64,000 nucleotides of DNA from Fibrobacterota bacterium (GTDB lineage Bacteria; Fibrobacterota; Fibrobacteria; UBA11236). The DNA lies in assembly GCA_947466585.1 (NCBI GenBank), contig CANIEU010000004.1, positions 1 to 64,000 on the forward strand, read 5' to 3'. Shown here piece by piece: positions 53,063-63,221 of this stretch (positions are counted from its first letter, which is position 1; every line of letters starts with the position of its first letter). The notes under the pieces were generated by a model. The model did not search any database, was not told the DNA's origin, and saw only the letters and a list, made by a program, of their open reading frames with translations. A program made the translations under genes and the position numbers.

Positions 53063-53751
53063 TTCGAGCCCTCCGCCTTGCCTGCGTCAGAAGATTTATC
53101 CAGAGGCGTGATCGCCAGGTTGCGGCAGAACTCCAGCAACTGTTCCTTGACCTTGGGAACGTGGCTGCGTGCGCCCATGGCTTTCACGAAGACCGTGTTG
53201 TCGCCGCCGTCCAGGATGGCGCCGATGATGCTTTTCGATTGCGTGAGGTCGTCCGAGAGATACGGTGTGAAGTCCACCACGATACCGGTTTGACCCGTCG
53301 AAGTGCGGATCGGTTTCGCTTCCGCGATGGCCTTTTTCGCCAATGTGGGGGAGAGCGTGACCTGCCCGAGCCAGCGCGTCACGTTGGCTTCGAGTCCGCC
53401 GGCGTCCCCTGCGAGTTGCACGATCGACACGTCGACGGGCTTCGGATCGGCCTCGCCCTTCTTCGTGAATTCCGGGTCGGGCGCCCAAAAGCCGGTGAGG
53501 CGCATCGGGTCGCCTTCGGGTTGCACCGTCCATCCGGCGGGAAGCGTCCAGGCAAATCGCCCGAGCGGCCCGCGTTGCAGGTTCGGGTTGCCCCCCTGCA
53601 AAACGATTTCGCGATAGCGTCGCGGTTCCGAATTCTGGTTGCAGGCGGTGAGGAGTAGTGAGGAGAGCAGGGAGGCGGCAAGGCCGGCGGTAACCATAAG
53701 GTTACTCAACCGGGTTCCCGATCTTGAGTCACAAGAAAATGGCTTGATCAT
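53059..53751 (-). CDS. Lipoprotein opening the cytochrome c maturation operon
   Basis: A 230-residue protein. The signal sequence (~15-36) ends in lipobox LLLTAC. The mature domain contains FAWTLPAGWTVQPEGDPMRL, VDVSIVQLAGDAGG, RWLGQV and a late VFVKAMGARSHVPKVKEQLLEF, resembling the PsbP/Mog1-like alpha-beta fold; that match is by pattern only. Its place suggests help in assembling or reducing cytochromes (inference). ATG 53751 is used; an internal ATG at 53697 is an alternative but would leave a poor signal peptide. Confidence 0.7.
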   Translation of the reverse strand: MIKPFSCDSRSGTRLSNLMVTAGLAASLLSSLLLTACNQNSEPRRYREIVLQGGNPNLQRGPLGRFAWTLPAGWTVQPEGDPMRLTGFWAPDPEFTKKGEADPKPVDVSIVQLAGDAGGLEANVTRWLGQVTLSPTLAKKAIAEAKPIRTSTGQTGIVVDFTPYLSDDLTQSKSIIGAILDGGDNTVFVKAMGARSHVPKVKEQLLEFCRNLAITPLDKSSDAGKAEGSK

Positions 53752-54267
53752 TGGGAGAAGAAGTTAGAAACCCGAGAACTCTTAGACCCGTTTTTACGCC
53801 CTTTTCTGCAAGGGTATTGACGCGATCGTGCAGTATACCCGTTTTCGGTAATGTAACGACGCGTCACCCAGGAATTGCAGTCTTCACAAGTACCATCCAT
53901 CCATGGAAGAGCACTAAGAGGAATTTGCAACAGGGCGCGTGTGGCTGCTCCGGGGGGTATCGGTTCGCGCCACAGATTTGCACACGGGAACGTGGTGCGC
54001 GGGTCAGCCCCCGGAAAGGCCACAAGCACCCCAAAACCCCCTAAAAATCAGATATCATAGAATGGTCAAATTTCAACAATCTCCCCCAAATCTGTTTTAA
54101 CCCTAGACATGAAAGGGGGTTAGCGAAACTCTAACGGGTACACCATATAGTGTACCCCCTCCCGAAAAAAACACAATATTTGGTTGTTTTAGAGGGGAAA
54201 GAGGCTAAATTGGGGTCTGTCGGGTCCGCCGGATCCGTGTCCAATTTTTCAAGGAGGCGTTGCGGCT
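53752..54267. other. Divergent control region between the ccs and nrd operons
   Basis: About 515 bp without a gene. The right third is AT-rich and holds tandem palindromic boxes (54136-54186). The left part contains an inverted GGGTAT...ATACCC near 53811-53839 and otherwise nothing I can assign. Confidence 0.6.
54136..54186 (+). promoter_or_regulatory. Tandem NrdR-box-like sites upstream of nrdA
   Basis: Site 1 is GGGTACACCATATAGTGTACCC (54136-54157), a 22-bp near-palindrome. Site 2, ACACAATATTTGGTTG (54171-54186), matches about 12 of 16 positions of the NrdR consensus. Centres are 32 bp apart, three helical turns as in known NrdR pairs. Site 1 has 6 rather than 8 bases between its ACAC/GTGT halves, so it is atypical. 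Confidence 0.5.
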
Positions 54268-57207
54268 ATGACCACCGTAACCGAAGACGTTAAAGAATTA
54301 CTGGCGAGCGCTGAAGCAGCCGGTATGGCAGGCAGCGGACTCGATCCGGCCCGTTATCAGATCGAGCGCCGTGATGGATCGCTCGTAAAATTCAAAGGCG
54401 AGAAGATCATCCGCGCGGTGACCAAAGCCTTTTTGGCAGAAGAAAACCTGATGGAGCCGACCGAGCGGATTCTGCAGGAGATCAATCAGATCTCCGAGAC
54501 CGTGTTCTTGTCGCTGCTGCGTCGCCGCCCGAACGGCGGAACGTGGCACATCGAAGACATTCAGGACCAGGTCGAACTCGCGCTCATGCGCGTGGGTCGC
54601 CCCGAGGTAGCCAAGCGCTACGTGTTGTATCGGCAGGAGCGCGCCAAGCAGCGCGCCACCCAGCATGCCGAAGCGAATGCAGCCCTGGCACCGGTCGCAC
54701 CCGCCGCCACCTATACGGTGACCAATCTCGCGGGTCAGATCGTTCCGCTTGACGAGGTGCGCCTCAAGGCGATCATCTCGGAAGCCTGCGCAGGATATGA
54801 GAAGGAAGCGCCCCCGGAGCGTATTCTTAAAGAAGTGTTGACCAACTTGTTCCCTGCCATGCCCGCCACCGACGTGTCGAAGGCGCTGGTGATGGTGTCG
54901 TGCTCGCATATCGAAGAAGATCCGGCCTGGAGCTTCGTGACGGCGCGCCTGCTCATGGACGATATCCGTGAAGAGGCGATCGGCAAGCGTTTGACCGCCT
55001 CCGAAATGGCCGCGCGGTATCCGGTGTATTTCGCCGAATACATTGAGTTGGCCTCCAAGCACGACCTGCTCGACAAGCGTCTGCTCGAATTCGACCTCGA
55101 TCGATTGGGCAAGGCCCTCAAACCCGAGCGCGATCTCGACATCACCTACCTCGGTTTGCGTACGCTGCATGACCGCTACTTCGTGCATTTGCCCGAAGGC
55201 CGCCACATCGAATTGCTCCAGGCCTTCTGGATGCGCGTTTCGATGGGCCTTTCGCTGAACGAAGTGGATCGCGAAGCCAGCGCCATCGAGTTCTACGAAG
55301 CGCTTTCGAGCTTCCGCTTCGTGAGCAGCACGCCCACGTTGTTCAACTCGGGCACGCAACACTCGCAGATGTCGTCGTGCTACCTCACCACCGTTCCCGA
55401 CGACTTGCACGGCATCTTCGGTGCCATTCAAGACGACGCAATGCTCTCGAAGTTCGCGGGCGGTCTCGGCAACGACTGGACCCCGGTGCGCGCGCTTGGT
55501 TCACACATCAAGGGCACCAACGGCAAGAGCCAGGGCATCATCCCGTTCCTCAAGGTCGCCAACGATACCGCCGTGGCGGTGAATCAGGGCGGACGCCGCA
55601 AGGGTGCGATGTGCGCCTATCTTGAGACTTGGCACATGGACATCGAGGAGTTTCTCGAGCTACGCAAGAACACCGGTGACGACCGCCGCCGCACCCACGA
55701 CATGAACACCGCGAACTGGATTCCCGATCTGTTCATGAAGCGCGTGCTCGAAGACGGCGCTTGGACCTTGTTCAGCCCCAACGAGGCCAAGGATCTGCAC
55801 GACTTGTATGGCAAGGCCTTCGAAGAGCGCTACAAGTTCTACGAAAGCGAAGCCGCCGCAGGCCGCATCCGCACCTTCAAGACCATCCGCGCCAACGATC
55901 TGTGGCGCAAGATGCTTTCGATGCTTTACGAGACGGGCCATCCGTGGATCACCTTCAAGGATCCGTCGAACCTGCGTTCGCCGCAGCGTCACACGGGCGT
56001 GGTGCACAGCTCCAACCTTTGCACCGAGATCCTGCTCAACACGAGCAAGGACGAAATCGCGGTGTGTAACCTCGGTTCGATCAATCTCGTCGCGCACGTT
56101 AAAAACCGCGCGCTTAACGAAGAGCTGCTCGAAAAGACGGTGATCACGGCGATGCGCATGCTCGACAACGTGATCGATCTGAACTACTACCCGGTTCCGC
56201 AAGCGCGCAACTCCAACCTGAAGCACCGCCCCGTGGGCATGGGCATCATGGGTTTCCAAGATGCGCTGTATGCCACCGGAATCGCTTACGCATCCGATGC
56301 GGCGGTCGAATTCGCGGACACGAGCATGGAGGCGATCTCGTACTACGCGATTCTGGCCTCTTCGAAGTTGGCGAAGTCGCGCGGCACATATCCGAGCTAC
56401 CAGGGTTCCTCGTGGTCGCAGGGCCTTTTGCCCATCGATACGGTGAAACTGATGGAAGCCGAGCGCGGCGTTCCCGTGCTCATGGATACGACGGCGAAGA
56501 AGGACTGGTCGGTGGTTCGCGAGCACATCAAGGCCTACGGCATGCGCAACAGCAATTGCATGGCCATCGCACCCACGGCCACGATCTCCAACATCATTGG
56601 TGTGGCCCAATCCATCGAGCCCACCTACAAGAACCTGTACGTCAAGAGCAACCTGTCGGGCGAGTTCACGGTGATCAACACCTACCTCGTCGACGCGCTC
56701 AAGGACAAGGGACTGTGGGACAAGCCGATGGTCGAAGACCTGAAGTACTTCGACGGGGAACTGGCCGAGATCAGCCGCATTCCCGACGACATCAAACAAC
56801 GCTTCCTCACGGCCTTCGATGTCGACCCCAAATGGCTCATCGCCTGCGCGATGAAGCGGCAGAAGTGGATCGACATGGGTCAGTCGCTGAACCTGTATAT
56901 GGCGCAACCCAGCGGTAAAAAGTTGGACGCGATGTACAAGCTGGCCTGGCAAGCGGGTTTGAAGACGACCTACTACCTGCGTGCGCTCGGCGCCACCCAG
57001 GCCGAAAAGTCGACGCTCGACCGCACGCGCGGCACCAACGCGGTCACCACCGCGTCTGCGGCCGACACGGCGGTTTCGGAAGCGGAAGCCGCGGACGCCA
57101 TTCGGCGCATCCGCGAAGAAAACGGGTCCAAGAAAAACGATTCACCGGATGGAGCCGCACTGGCTTGCTCCATCTTGAATGGAGAGGATTGCGAAGCATG
57201 TCAATAA
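54268..57207 (+). CDS. nrdA: Ribonucleoside-diphosphate reductase alpha subunit
   Basis: The catalytic subunit of class I RNR, making deoxyribonucleotides. 979 residues. Two ATP-cone allosteric domains are visible at the N-terminus ([20 protein letters not shown], ~30-120; [19 protein letters not shown], ~150-240). Active-site blocks: [10 protein letters not shown] (redox Cys), [12 protein letters not shown] (N, radical Cys, E) and [11 protein letters not shown]. The C-terminal tail ends [11 protein letters not shown], the Cys pair re-reduced by thioredoxin. AAGGAGG precedes the ATG by 10 nt. Extra ATP cones resemble chlamydial NrdA. Overlaps nrdB by 10 bp. Confidence 0.96.
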   Translation: MTTVTEDVKELLASAEAAGMAGSGLDPARYQIERRDGSLVKFKGEKIIRAVTKAFLAEENLMEPTERILQEINQISETVFLSLLRRRPNGGTWHIEDIQDQVELALMRVGRPEVAKRYVLYRQERAKQRATQHAEANAALAPVAPAATYTVTNLAGQIVPLDEVRLKAIISEACAGYEKEAPPERILKEVLTNLFPAMPATDVSKALVMVSCSHIEEDPAWSFVTARLLMDDIREEAIGKRLTASEMAARYPVYFAEYIELASKHDLLDKRLLEFDLDRLGKALKPERDLDITYLGLRTLHDRYFVHLPEGRHIELLQAFWMRVSMGLSLNEVDREASAIEFYEALSSFRFVSSTPTLFNSGTQHSQMSSCYLTTVPDDLHGIFGAIQDDAMLSKFAGGLGNDWTPVRALGSHIKGTNGKSQGIIPFLKVANDTAVAVNQGGRRKGAMCAYLETWHMDIEEFLELRKNTGDDRRRTHDMNTANWIPDLFMKRVLEDGAWTLFSPNEAKDLHDLYGKAFEERYKFYESEAAAGRIRTFKTIRANDLWRKMLSMLYETGHPWITFKDPSNLRSPQRHTGVVHSSNLCTEILLNTSKDEIAVCNLGSINLVAHVKNRALNEELLEKTVITAMRMLDNVIDLNYYPVPQARNSNLKHRPVGMGIMGFQDALYATGIAYASDAAVEFADTSMEAISYYAILASSKLAKSRGTYPSYQGSSWSQGLLPIDTVKLMEAERGVPVLMDTTAKKDWSVVREHIKAYGMRNSNCMAIAPTATISNIIGVAQSIEPTYKNLYVKSNLSGEFTVINTYLVDALKDKGLWDKPMVEDLKYFDGELAEISRIPDDIKQRFLTAFDVDPKWLIACAMKRQKWIDMGQSLNLYMAQPSGKKLDAMYKLAWQAGLKTTYYLRALGATQAEKSTLDRTRGTNAVTTASAADTAVSEAEAADAIRRIREENGSKKNDSPDGAALACSILNGEDCEACQ

Positions 57208-58331
57208 CCTGGGACGAAGAAACCGCCGTCGCGGCCGCAAAATCGGTCATGAATGCCGTGGACAATAATGTGAGTGCTCCCGAGCCGGAGAAGCTCTCCT
57301 CGCTGTTCGGCGAGTCGACCGCGCGCGTGAAGGTCGATGAAAAGAAGATCATCAACTGCCGCGCTGACCTGAACCAATTAGTTCCGATCAAGTACCAGTG
57401 GGCTTGGCAGAAGTACCTCGACGCCTGCGCCAACCACTGGATGCCGCAGGAAGTCAACATGTCGCGCGACATCGAGCTCTGGAAGGGCAACACGATGAGC
57501 GAAGACGAGCGCCGCGTGGTGAAGCGCAACATGGGCTTCTTCTCGACCGCGGATTCGCTGGTCGCGAACAACATCGTGCTCGCCGCCTACCGCCACATCA
57601 CCAATCCGGAGTGCCGCCAGTACATGCTGCGCCAGGCTTTCGAGGAAGCGGTGCATACGCACGCCTATCAGTACATCATCGAATCGCTCGGCCTCGACGA
57701 GGGCGAGGTGTTCAATATGTACCACGAGGTGAACTCGATCCATGGCAAGGATGCCTTCGAGATCAACCTGACGCGCGAAATGTTGCGTCCCGATTTCGAA
57801 ACGGAGAGCTTCAAGGGTGCCCAGACCTTCCTTGAAAACCTCATCGGCTATTACGTGATCATGGAAGGCATCTTTTTCTACAGCGGTTTCGTGATGATGC
57901 TCAACTTCAAGCGCCAGAACCGCCTGCCGGGTTCGGGCGAGCAGTTCGAGTACATCCTTCGCGACGAGACGATGCATATGAACTTCGGCATCGACGTGAT
58001 CAACCAGATCAAGGCCGAGAATCCGGACCTCTGGACCAAGGAAGTGCGCGAGCGCTCCACGGATCTGGTGCGTGAAGCGGTGAAGCTCGAAGTCGCCTAT
58101 GCGAAGGATACCATGCCCCGCGGCATTCTCGGCATCAACGCCGGTATGTTCGAGGACTATGTGCAGTACGTGGCCGACCGCCGTCTCGAGAAGATCGGTT
58201 TAACCAAGATCTACGGTTCGGAAAATCCGTTCCCTTGGATGAGCGAAGTGCTTGACCTGCGCAAGGAGAAAAACTTCTTCGAAACGCGCGTGACCGAGTA
58301 TCAAGTGGGCGGTGCGCTCAGCTGGGATTAA
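57198..58331 (+). CDS. nrdB: Ribonucleoside-diphosphate reductase beta subunit
   Basis: The radical-generating subunit of class I RNR. 377 residues. Metal site: first ligand Asp in [12 protein letters not shown], then [13 protein letters not shown] with Glu and His ligands and a Tyr four residues after the His (radical position), later [15 protein letters not shown] and [11 protein letters not shown]. The sequence is chlamydia-like, but Chlamydia R2c has Glu for the Asp and Phe for the Tyr (recalled), so this looks like a Tyr-radical enzyme from the same clade. Start is ATG 57198 inside the end of nrdA. Confidence 0.94.
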   Translation: MSITWDEETAVAAAKSVMNAVDNNVSAPEPEKLSSLFGESTARVKVDEKKIINCRADLNQLVPIKYQWAWQKYLDACANHWMPQEVNMSRDIELWKGNTMSEDERRVVKRNMGFFSTADSLVANNIVLAAYRHITNPECRQYMLRQAFEEAVHTHAYQYIIESLGLDEGEVFNMYHEVNSIHGKDAFEINLTREMLRPDFETESFKGAQTFLENLIGYYVIMEGIFFYSGFVMMLNFKRQNRLPGSGEQFEYILRDETMHMNFGIDVINQIKAENPDLWTKEVRERSTDLVREAVKLEVAYAKDTMPRGILGINAGMFEDYVQYVADRRLEKIGLTKIYGSENPFPWMSEVLDLRKEKNFFETRVTEYQVGGALSWD

Positions 58332-58420
58332 TACCCCAGTTGTTTATTTCGCGGGATTGATTCTGTTCCTCCCTGCACAATGCCTCCGGGCGTTGGGTGG
58401 GGAGGATGAGAGGAGTCTTC

Positions 58421-59011
58421 ATGCGGTTTTCTGAAAATATGTTGGTTTCTGGGTCGGCGCTCTGCGTCGGCGCGGCGTTATTCGGGTTCGTTTCCTGTCA
58501 GCGCACGTCCCGGACCGCCGATCCCTCCAGCGCAGAAATGACCGCGACTATTCGAGTCGTTTCGGGTAATGGCCGTTTGGCCGGTGGGGAAGAGTATTCC
58601 ATCGCGGAGTGGAGAAGCGGGTCGAATTCTTCCGGCGTGAATAATGCTTCCGGTTACTTCGCCGATTTCCGTGGGCAAGACGGCGGCCCAACGATCGATC
58701 TTAGTTTGTCGGGCTTGAACGGCGTCGGGGAGTTCCCTTGCGGTGGTGCCAATGCCCCCGACGCCTCCCATTCCGCGGCGCTGGAACTGCGCGTCGATGT
58801 CAACAACGCTTATCGAGCGGCTCCCGATGCTCCGTGCACGGTCGAAGTGGAGCGCGCGGAGAATGGGGTGCTGGAAGGGCGTTATACGGCGACCTTGCGG
58901 CACACCGGGAATCCCACGGACGAGATGACTGTGGCCGGTACCTTCCGCGCTACCCAGGCGGGTGGGGTGGATATCAGCGCCGCGAAGGGTCCGAAGATTT
59001 TGGGGCGGTGA
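58421..59011 (+). CDS. Lipoprotein of unknown function
   Basis: A 196-residue lipoprotein with lipobox FVSCQ near residue 27. The mature part is beta-rich (YSIAEWRSG, GYFADFRGQDGGPTIDLSLSG, then CTVEVERAENGVLEGRYTATL) and contains two further Cys. No family is recognised. ATG 58421 is preceded by AGGAG at 5 nt; earlier in-frame starts (58397, 58406) are less well placed. Confidence 0.62.
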   Translation: MRFSENMLVSGSALCVGAALFGFVSCQRTSRTADPSSAEMTATIRVVSGNGRLAGGEEYSIAEWRSGSNSSGVNNASGYFADFRGQDGGPTIDLSLSGLNGVGEFPCGGANAPDASHSAALELRVDVNNAYRAAPDAPCTVEVERAENGVLEGRYTATLRHTGNPTDEMTVAGTFRATQAGGVDISAAKGPKILGR

Positions 59012-59055
59012 TTCCTGGCGCGGTGTTTCACACTACCGCATATTTCCGGAATTTC

Positions 59056-59736
59056 TTAACGCCCTAGGCTTCGAAGGGTGGATCCAATCCACGAGCACTG
59101 ATTCGTAAAAACCACCCCGGCGTTTTTCCAACCGATGTCCGCCAGATGCGCGATATCCGCGACGCCCAACAAGCAAATCGGCAGCGCCCCCGCGATAAAG
59201 AACATCGAGAATACGAATCCATAGGCGCGAAAATCGGATTGCCCGAAGTGAAACTCGCGCAATAGTCTCCAAAAGAAACTTCCGAGTAAAAACGCGACGG
59301 CAAATCTTCCGTAGGTGATCCATCCGTCACGCAGAATCAGGGTGAGAACCGCAAGTCCGCCTGCGAATAGGGGCAGACAATAGGGGGCGAGGGCGGCAAA
59401 CGGATTGGATCGTTTCAACTCGACTTCGCCACCATCACGCAAGGTGGCGGAGAGCGCGATCGGTGGGGCAAAGGTGAGCGTCCCGACAACCGCATGGGTG
59501 AGTTCATGTTCGAGCGTGTCGAGCAATTCCAGCGGATCCCCGCCGGGGAGGCGCGCGAGCAGCCACCGTGAGAAAAATCCCCCGACGAAAATCCACCAAG
59601 CGACCGAGGCTGCGAGCGAACCCCATCCGGCCGCGGTGGCGAGGGGTCCGAACGTCACCCGCAGGCAGGCCACCGCAAACCCCAGCAGGGCCAGCGCGAG
59701 AATCCAGCGGAGAACCCAGTAAAGAGGGCGTAACAT
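59056..59736 (-). CDS. Membrane protein with HExxH motif
   Basis: A 226-residue protein with five to six membrane helices. DTLEHELTHAVVGTLTF, at about residue 78, carries the zinc-peptidase motif HELTH next to a membrane segment, like M50-type site-2 proteases or their inactive relatives. A second motif is not obvious. ATG 59736 is chosen; the frame stays open far upstream but there it is antisense to enolase. Confidence 0.65.
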   Translation of the reverse strand: MLRPLYWVLRWILALALLGFAVACLRVTFGPLATAAGWGSLAASVAWWIFVGGFFSRWLLARLPGGDPLELLDTLEHELTHAVVGTLTFAPPIALSATLRDGGEVELKRSNPFAALAPYCLPLFAGGLAVLTLILRDGWITYGRFAVAFLLGSFFWRLLREFHFGQSDFRAYGFVFSMFFIAGALPICLLGVADIAHLADIGWKNAGVVFTNQCSWIGSTLRSLGR

Positions 59737-59934
59737 GCCCGGAAATGTAACCGGGGTGCCCTTAAAAGCCAGTGAAACCAAGTCAAAAAGGGGACTATGG
59801 ACATGATCGGCCCGCCGTCCTATCTTTAGAGGCTTTGAAAACGGGTTTGAAAGGCCTTCCGAGCAGGGTGCGGTTTCCGCGCAGCACCTCGAAGACGCCT
59901 TGGAACCCCGAAAATCCTCCGAAAGGGAACGTTC

Positions 59935-61221
59935 ATGAGCTCGATCAAATCCGTAACCGCCCGCCAAATCATCGATTCCCGCGGCAATCCGACCGTTGAA
60001 GTCGACGTCGTCCTCGAAGGCGGGGCCGTGGGCCGCGCTGCCGTGCCCTCCGGCGCCTCTACCGGCGAACGTGAGGCCGTGGAGCTGCGCGACGGTGACA
60101 AGACCAAGTACCTCGGCAAGGGCGTACTCAAGGCCGTCAAAAACGTGAAGACCGTGCTGGCCAAGTCTCTGCGCGGCAAGGATCCCTTCTGCCAGGCCGA
60201 GCTCGACAAGCTGATGATCGAAGCCGACGGCACGCCGAACAAGGGCGAGCTGGGCGCGAACGCGATTCTCGGCTGCTCGATGGCCATCGCCCGCGCCGCC
60301 GCTTTGGAGAAGGGCGTGCCGCTGTACGCCTACATCGCCGAACTCTCGGGCAACAAGAACTACCTGATGCCGGTGCCCATGTGCAACGTTATCAACGGCG
60401 GCGCACACAGCGACGCGCCGATCGACTTTCAGGAATTCATGATCGCCCCCGTGGGCGCAAAAAGCTTCTCCGAAGGCATCCGCATGTCGGCCGAAGTGTT
60501 CCATGCGCTCAAGGCGCTGCTCAAGAAGCGTGGTTTGTCCACCTCCGTGGGCGACGAGGGCGGCTTCGCTCCCGAGCTCAAGGGCACCAACGACGCGCTC
60601 GACAGCCTGATGAAGGCCATCCAGAACGCCGGGTACAAGCCGGGCGTCGACTTCAAGATCGCGCTCGACGTGGCCTCTTCCGAGTTCTACGAAAAGAGCA
60701 AGAACCGTTACGTCCTGCACAAGAGCAGCGGCAAGACCTACACCTCTTCGCAGATGGTGCGTTTGTACGCCGACCTGTGCTCCAAGTACCCGATCTACTC
60801 GATCGAAGACGGCCTCGACCAGAACGACTGGCAGGGTTGGAAGGAATTGACCACGGCGCTGGGCAAGAAGGTTCAGCTGGTGGGCGATGATCTCTTCGTC
60901 ACCAACCCGTCGATCCTGAAGCGCGGCATCACCGAGAAAACCGCCAACGCGATTCTCATCAAGGTGAACCAGATCGGTACCGTTACTGAAACCCTCGAGG
61001 CCATTGCGATGGCGAAGAAGGCGAAGTACGGCGTGATCTCCTCGCACCGCTCCGGCGAAACCGAAGACACGTTCATCTCCGACCTCGCCGTGGGCACCGC
61101 CGCCGGCCAGATCAAGACCGGTTCGCTTTCGCGCACCGACCGCGTGGCCAAGTACAACCAGCTCATCCGCATCGAGGAGGAGCTCGGTTCCAAGGCGAAG
61201 TGGAAAAAAGGGGCGTTTTAA
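59935..61221 (+). CDS. eno: Enolase
   Basis: The glycolytic interconversion of 2-phosphoglycerate and phosphoenolpyruvate. 428 residues, standard length. Signatures: [28 protein letters not shown] with the catalytic Glu, metal ligands around IEDGLDQND and [10 protein letters not shown], catalytic Lys in [21 protein letters not shown] and [18 protein letters not shown]. Codon use is strongly biased, as expected of a highly expressed gene. It is divergent from the membrane HExxH gene with a 198-bp gap that must hold its promoter. Confidence 0.97.
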   Translation: MSSIKSVTARQIIDSRGNPTVEVDVVLEGGAVGRAAVPSGASTGEREAVELRDGDKTKYLGKGVLKAVKNVKTVLAKSLRGKDPFCQAELDKLMIEADGTPNKGELGANAILGCSMAIARAAALEKGVPLYAYIAELSGNKNYLMPVPMCNVINGGAHSDAPIDFQEFMIAPVGAKSFSEGIRMSAEVFHALKALLKKRGLSTSVGDEGGFAPELKGTNDALDSLMKAIQNAGYKPGVDFKIALDVASSEFYEKSKNRYVLHKSSGKTYTSSQMVRLYADLCSKYPIYSIEDGLDQNDWQGWKELTTALGKKVQLVGDDLFVTNPSILKRGITEKTANAILIKVNQIGTVTETLEAIAMAKKAKYGVISSHRSGETEDTFISDLAVGTAAGQIKTGSLSRTDRVAKYNQLIRIEEELGSKAKWKKGAF

Positions 61222-61250
61222 CGCCATCGTTTTAAAGCGCTCGCCCGATC

Positions 61251-61730
61251 ATGAACGCGGGATATTCCGACAAGACCTTGGCGGCTAAGCTCGGCCTTGC
61301 CGAAGGTATGGCCGGAGTCGCCTTGGGCGCCCCGCGTGATGTGCTGGACGAGGTGCAAGCCCAGGTCCCTGGTGCTAAAATCGTATACCAACCGTTGGCC
61401 GGAGTCTACAAGCTCCGGCCTTCGTTGTTTTTATGGTGCTTCTGTTCGCTGGAGTCTGAGTTGAAACGGGCCTTACCCGCTTTGCGCCGCTCGCTCAAGG
61501 ACGAAGGCATGCTGTGGATTTCCTGGCCGAAAAAGGCGTCGTGGAAGCGCCTCGGCCTCGACCCCGCGCTCGCCATCACCGAAGACACCATTCGGGCTCT
61601 CGCGCTTCCGCTCGGTTTGGTCGATGTTAAGGTCTGCGCCGTCGACGATGTTTGGTCGGGGCTTAGGCTGGTGGTGCGGAAGGTTGAACGGGTAAACGGA
61701 TCGGTCCGAATGGATACGCTTCCGACCTGA
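61251..61730 (+). CDS. DUF3052-like protein
   Basis: A 159-residue protein 29 bp after eno. It begins GYSDKTLAAKLGLAEGMAGVAL, a DUF3052-type N-terminus, and contains LPALRRSLKDEGMLWISWPKK and AVDDVWSGLRLVVRK, matching the family's WVSWPKK and AID..WSGLKFV blocks. Such proteins look like truncated methyltransferases without a SAM site; function is unknown. Confidence 0.78.
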   Translation: MNAGYSDKTLAAKLGLAEGMAGVALGAPRDVLDEVQAQVPGAKIVYQPLAGVYKLRPSLFLWCFCSLESELKRALPALRRSLKDEGMLWISWPKKASWKRLGLDPALAITEDTIRALALPLGLVDVKVCAVDDVWSGLRLVVRKVERVNGSVRMDTLPT

Positions 61731-61913
61731 ATCCCTGGCCTACATTCAAACACTTTTTCGAACGGAAAGTTCTGTTTTGAGGACTTTCCCAAGTAATTGA
61801 ACAAGTGTGATTACCCATAAATTCTTAAAATTCCGGCTCGGCGCTGTTCAAGCGTTCTCATTGCGCATCGAAATGGATTTCAACGTTCTGATTTTATCAT
61901 GGGGAGTTTGAGT

Positions 61914-63161
61914 ATGCGGGTTAAATGTTTCGCTTGGCTTTGTGTGGCATTGTTTTCCGGTCTGATGATTCAGGCCTGCCTCACCGACGCCGGAAAGGAC
62001 AAATCAGGTAGCGTCTCTACCACCGGCATCAACGGCAAATGGCTAAAGGTACGCATGGTCAGCGAGTTGAGCGTCGGCGGAACCACCGTCGCCGACACCC
62101 TAGATTATGACACAAGTGATCTCGATCGTGAATTTCTCGTGATCCACGATTCGACCTTTCTCAAGGTCACCTACAATTTCCTTGAGGGTGCCGTAGATAC
62201 TATTGATCTGGAAGCCCATGCGGCCGCCTCCAATTGGGAGTTGGAAGGCGATACGGTTACGATCACGAGCACGGGGAACTTACTCAAGGTGGTAACCTCC
62301 TCCGCAGGGGGCCTTTCGACCCGCGATGAGTATGTGCTGCACACCGCGGGTTTCCCTCCGGCAAGCTGGGGACCTGACACCACGGGCACGGATACTACGG
62401 CAAGTGGTTCGGTCACGTCTTGGATCCTGAACAGAGATATTTATAGCGTCACCGATTCTGCGGGCACACGTCGGGACACGAACGATTACGCCGGGCGCCA
62501 GGAAGAGGATCTGTTCTATCTCCGTATTTACGCCGATAGTCTCGTTGCGGTGAATCTTCCTGATACCGCTTTGCTGAGTGATACCCGGATCGATGCGGCA
62601 CATTGGCTGACCCGTGGCGATGACACCCTGACCCTTTCGGTAACGGGCACTAAGCTGACGGTTTTGAGTACGTATTACGATGCGGAAAATAATGTGAGGA
62701 CTACTACGCGCAACGAGTATACCCGAATCTCCGTGTTTCCCCCGGCAAATTGGAACGCCACTCCTCCGACAAACGCGACCCCCGTCACGGTGGATGTCGA
62801 TGAGATCACGGATACGTTGGGCGAGAACGTGACCAACTGGTATTCCTTTACGGCGGGGGCGGGCAAAACTTATTACCTCCGCACGACCTCCACTTCGGAC
62901 GGGGTCGATACTTACATCCGTCTTTATTCGTCGACGGGCGAACGACTTGCATGGAATGACGACGATGAGGATTACCTCGCAGTAGGGTACAATGCGGGGC
63001 TCCAGTGGACCGCGCCGGCATCGGGTACCTACTGCTTCTCGGTCCGCGGGTTCGACGATATCGAAGTCGGATCCTATAAGGTCATGGTCGGTAAAATCAA
63101 CGTGATCCCCAAGCGCGCCGCGTTGCCGGCGGTCCCCAAGGTCAAGGTGCCGAAGCGCTGA
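61914..63161 (+). CDS. Lipoprotein with C-terminal PPC-like domain
   Basis: A 415-residue lipoprotein with lipobox MIQAC at about residue 20. The middle (~35-270) contains two related beta-rich halves with Thr/Asp-rich text such as GKWLKVRMVSELSVGG and RTTTRNEYTRISVFPPANWN. The last ~110 residues resemble the bacterial pre-peptidase C-terminal domain: NVTNWYSFTAGAGKTYYLRT, DTYIRLYSSTGERLAWNDDD, SGTYCFSVRGF. No enzyme domain is seen. ATG 61914 follows GGGGAG by 7 nt. It may bind carbohydrate or stabilise surface assemblies (inference). Confidence 0.68.
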   Translation: MRVKCFAWLCVALFSGLMIQACLTDAGKDKSGSVSTTGINGKWLKVRMVSELSVGGTTVADTLDYDTSDLDREFLVIHDSTFLKVTYNFLEGAVDTIDLEAHAAASNWELEGDTVTITSTGNLLKVVTSSAGGLSTRDEYVLHTAGFPPASWGPDTTGTDTTASGSVTSWILNRDIYSVTDSAGTRRDTNDYAGRQEEDLFYLRIYADSLVAVNLPDTALLSDTRIDAAHWLTRGDDTLTLSVTGTKLTVLSTYYDAENNVRTTTRNEYTRISVFPPANWNATPPTNATPVTVDVDEITDTLGENVTNWYSFTAGAGKTYYLRTTSTSDGVDTYIRLYSSTGERLAWNDDDEDYLAVGYNAGLQWTAPASGTYCFSVRGFDDIEVGSYKVMVGKINVIPKRAALPAVPKVKVPKR

Positions 63162-63188
63162 TCTTCGTAACGGTTTGAAAGTGCGGTT

Positions 63189-63208
63189 TCATCGGATCGA
63201 ACCGATGA
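63189..63208. other. Hairpin between two envelope-protein genes
   Basis: TCATCGG-ATCGAA-CCGATGA forms a 7-bp stem just before the next start. There is no T-tract, so it could be a weak terminator or a leader hairpin. Confidence 0.35.
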
Positions 63209-63221
63209 GTAACTTGGCCAT

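Noticed and set aside
55660-56952. Minus-strand frame of 430 codons inside nrdA
   Set aside because: It has no start context and lies opposite the conserved NrdA core.
59737-61227. Long minus-strand frame ahead of the HExxH membrane gene
   Set aside because: It is antisense to enolase; the membrane protein starts at 59736.
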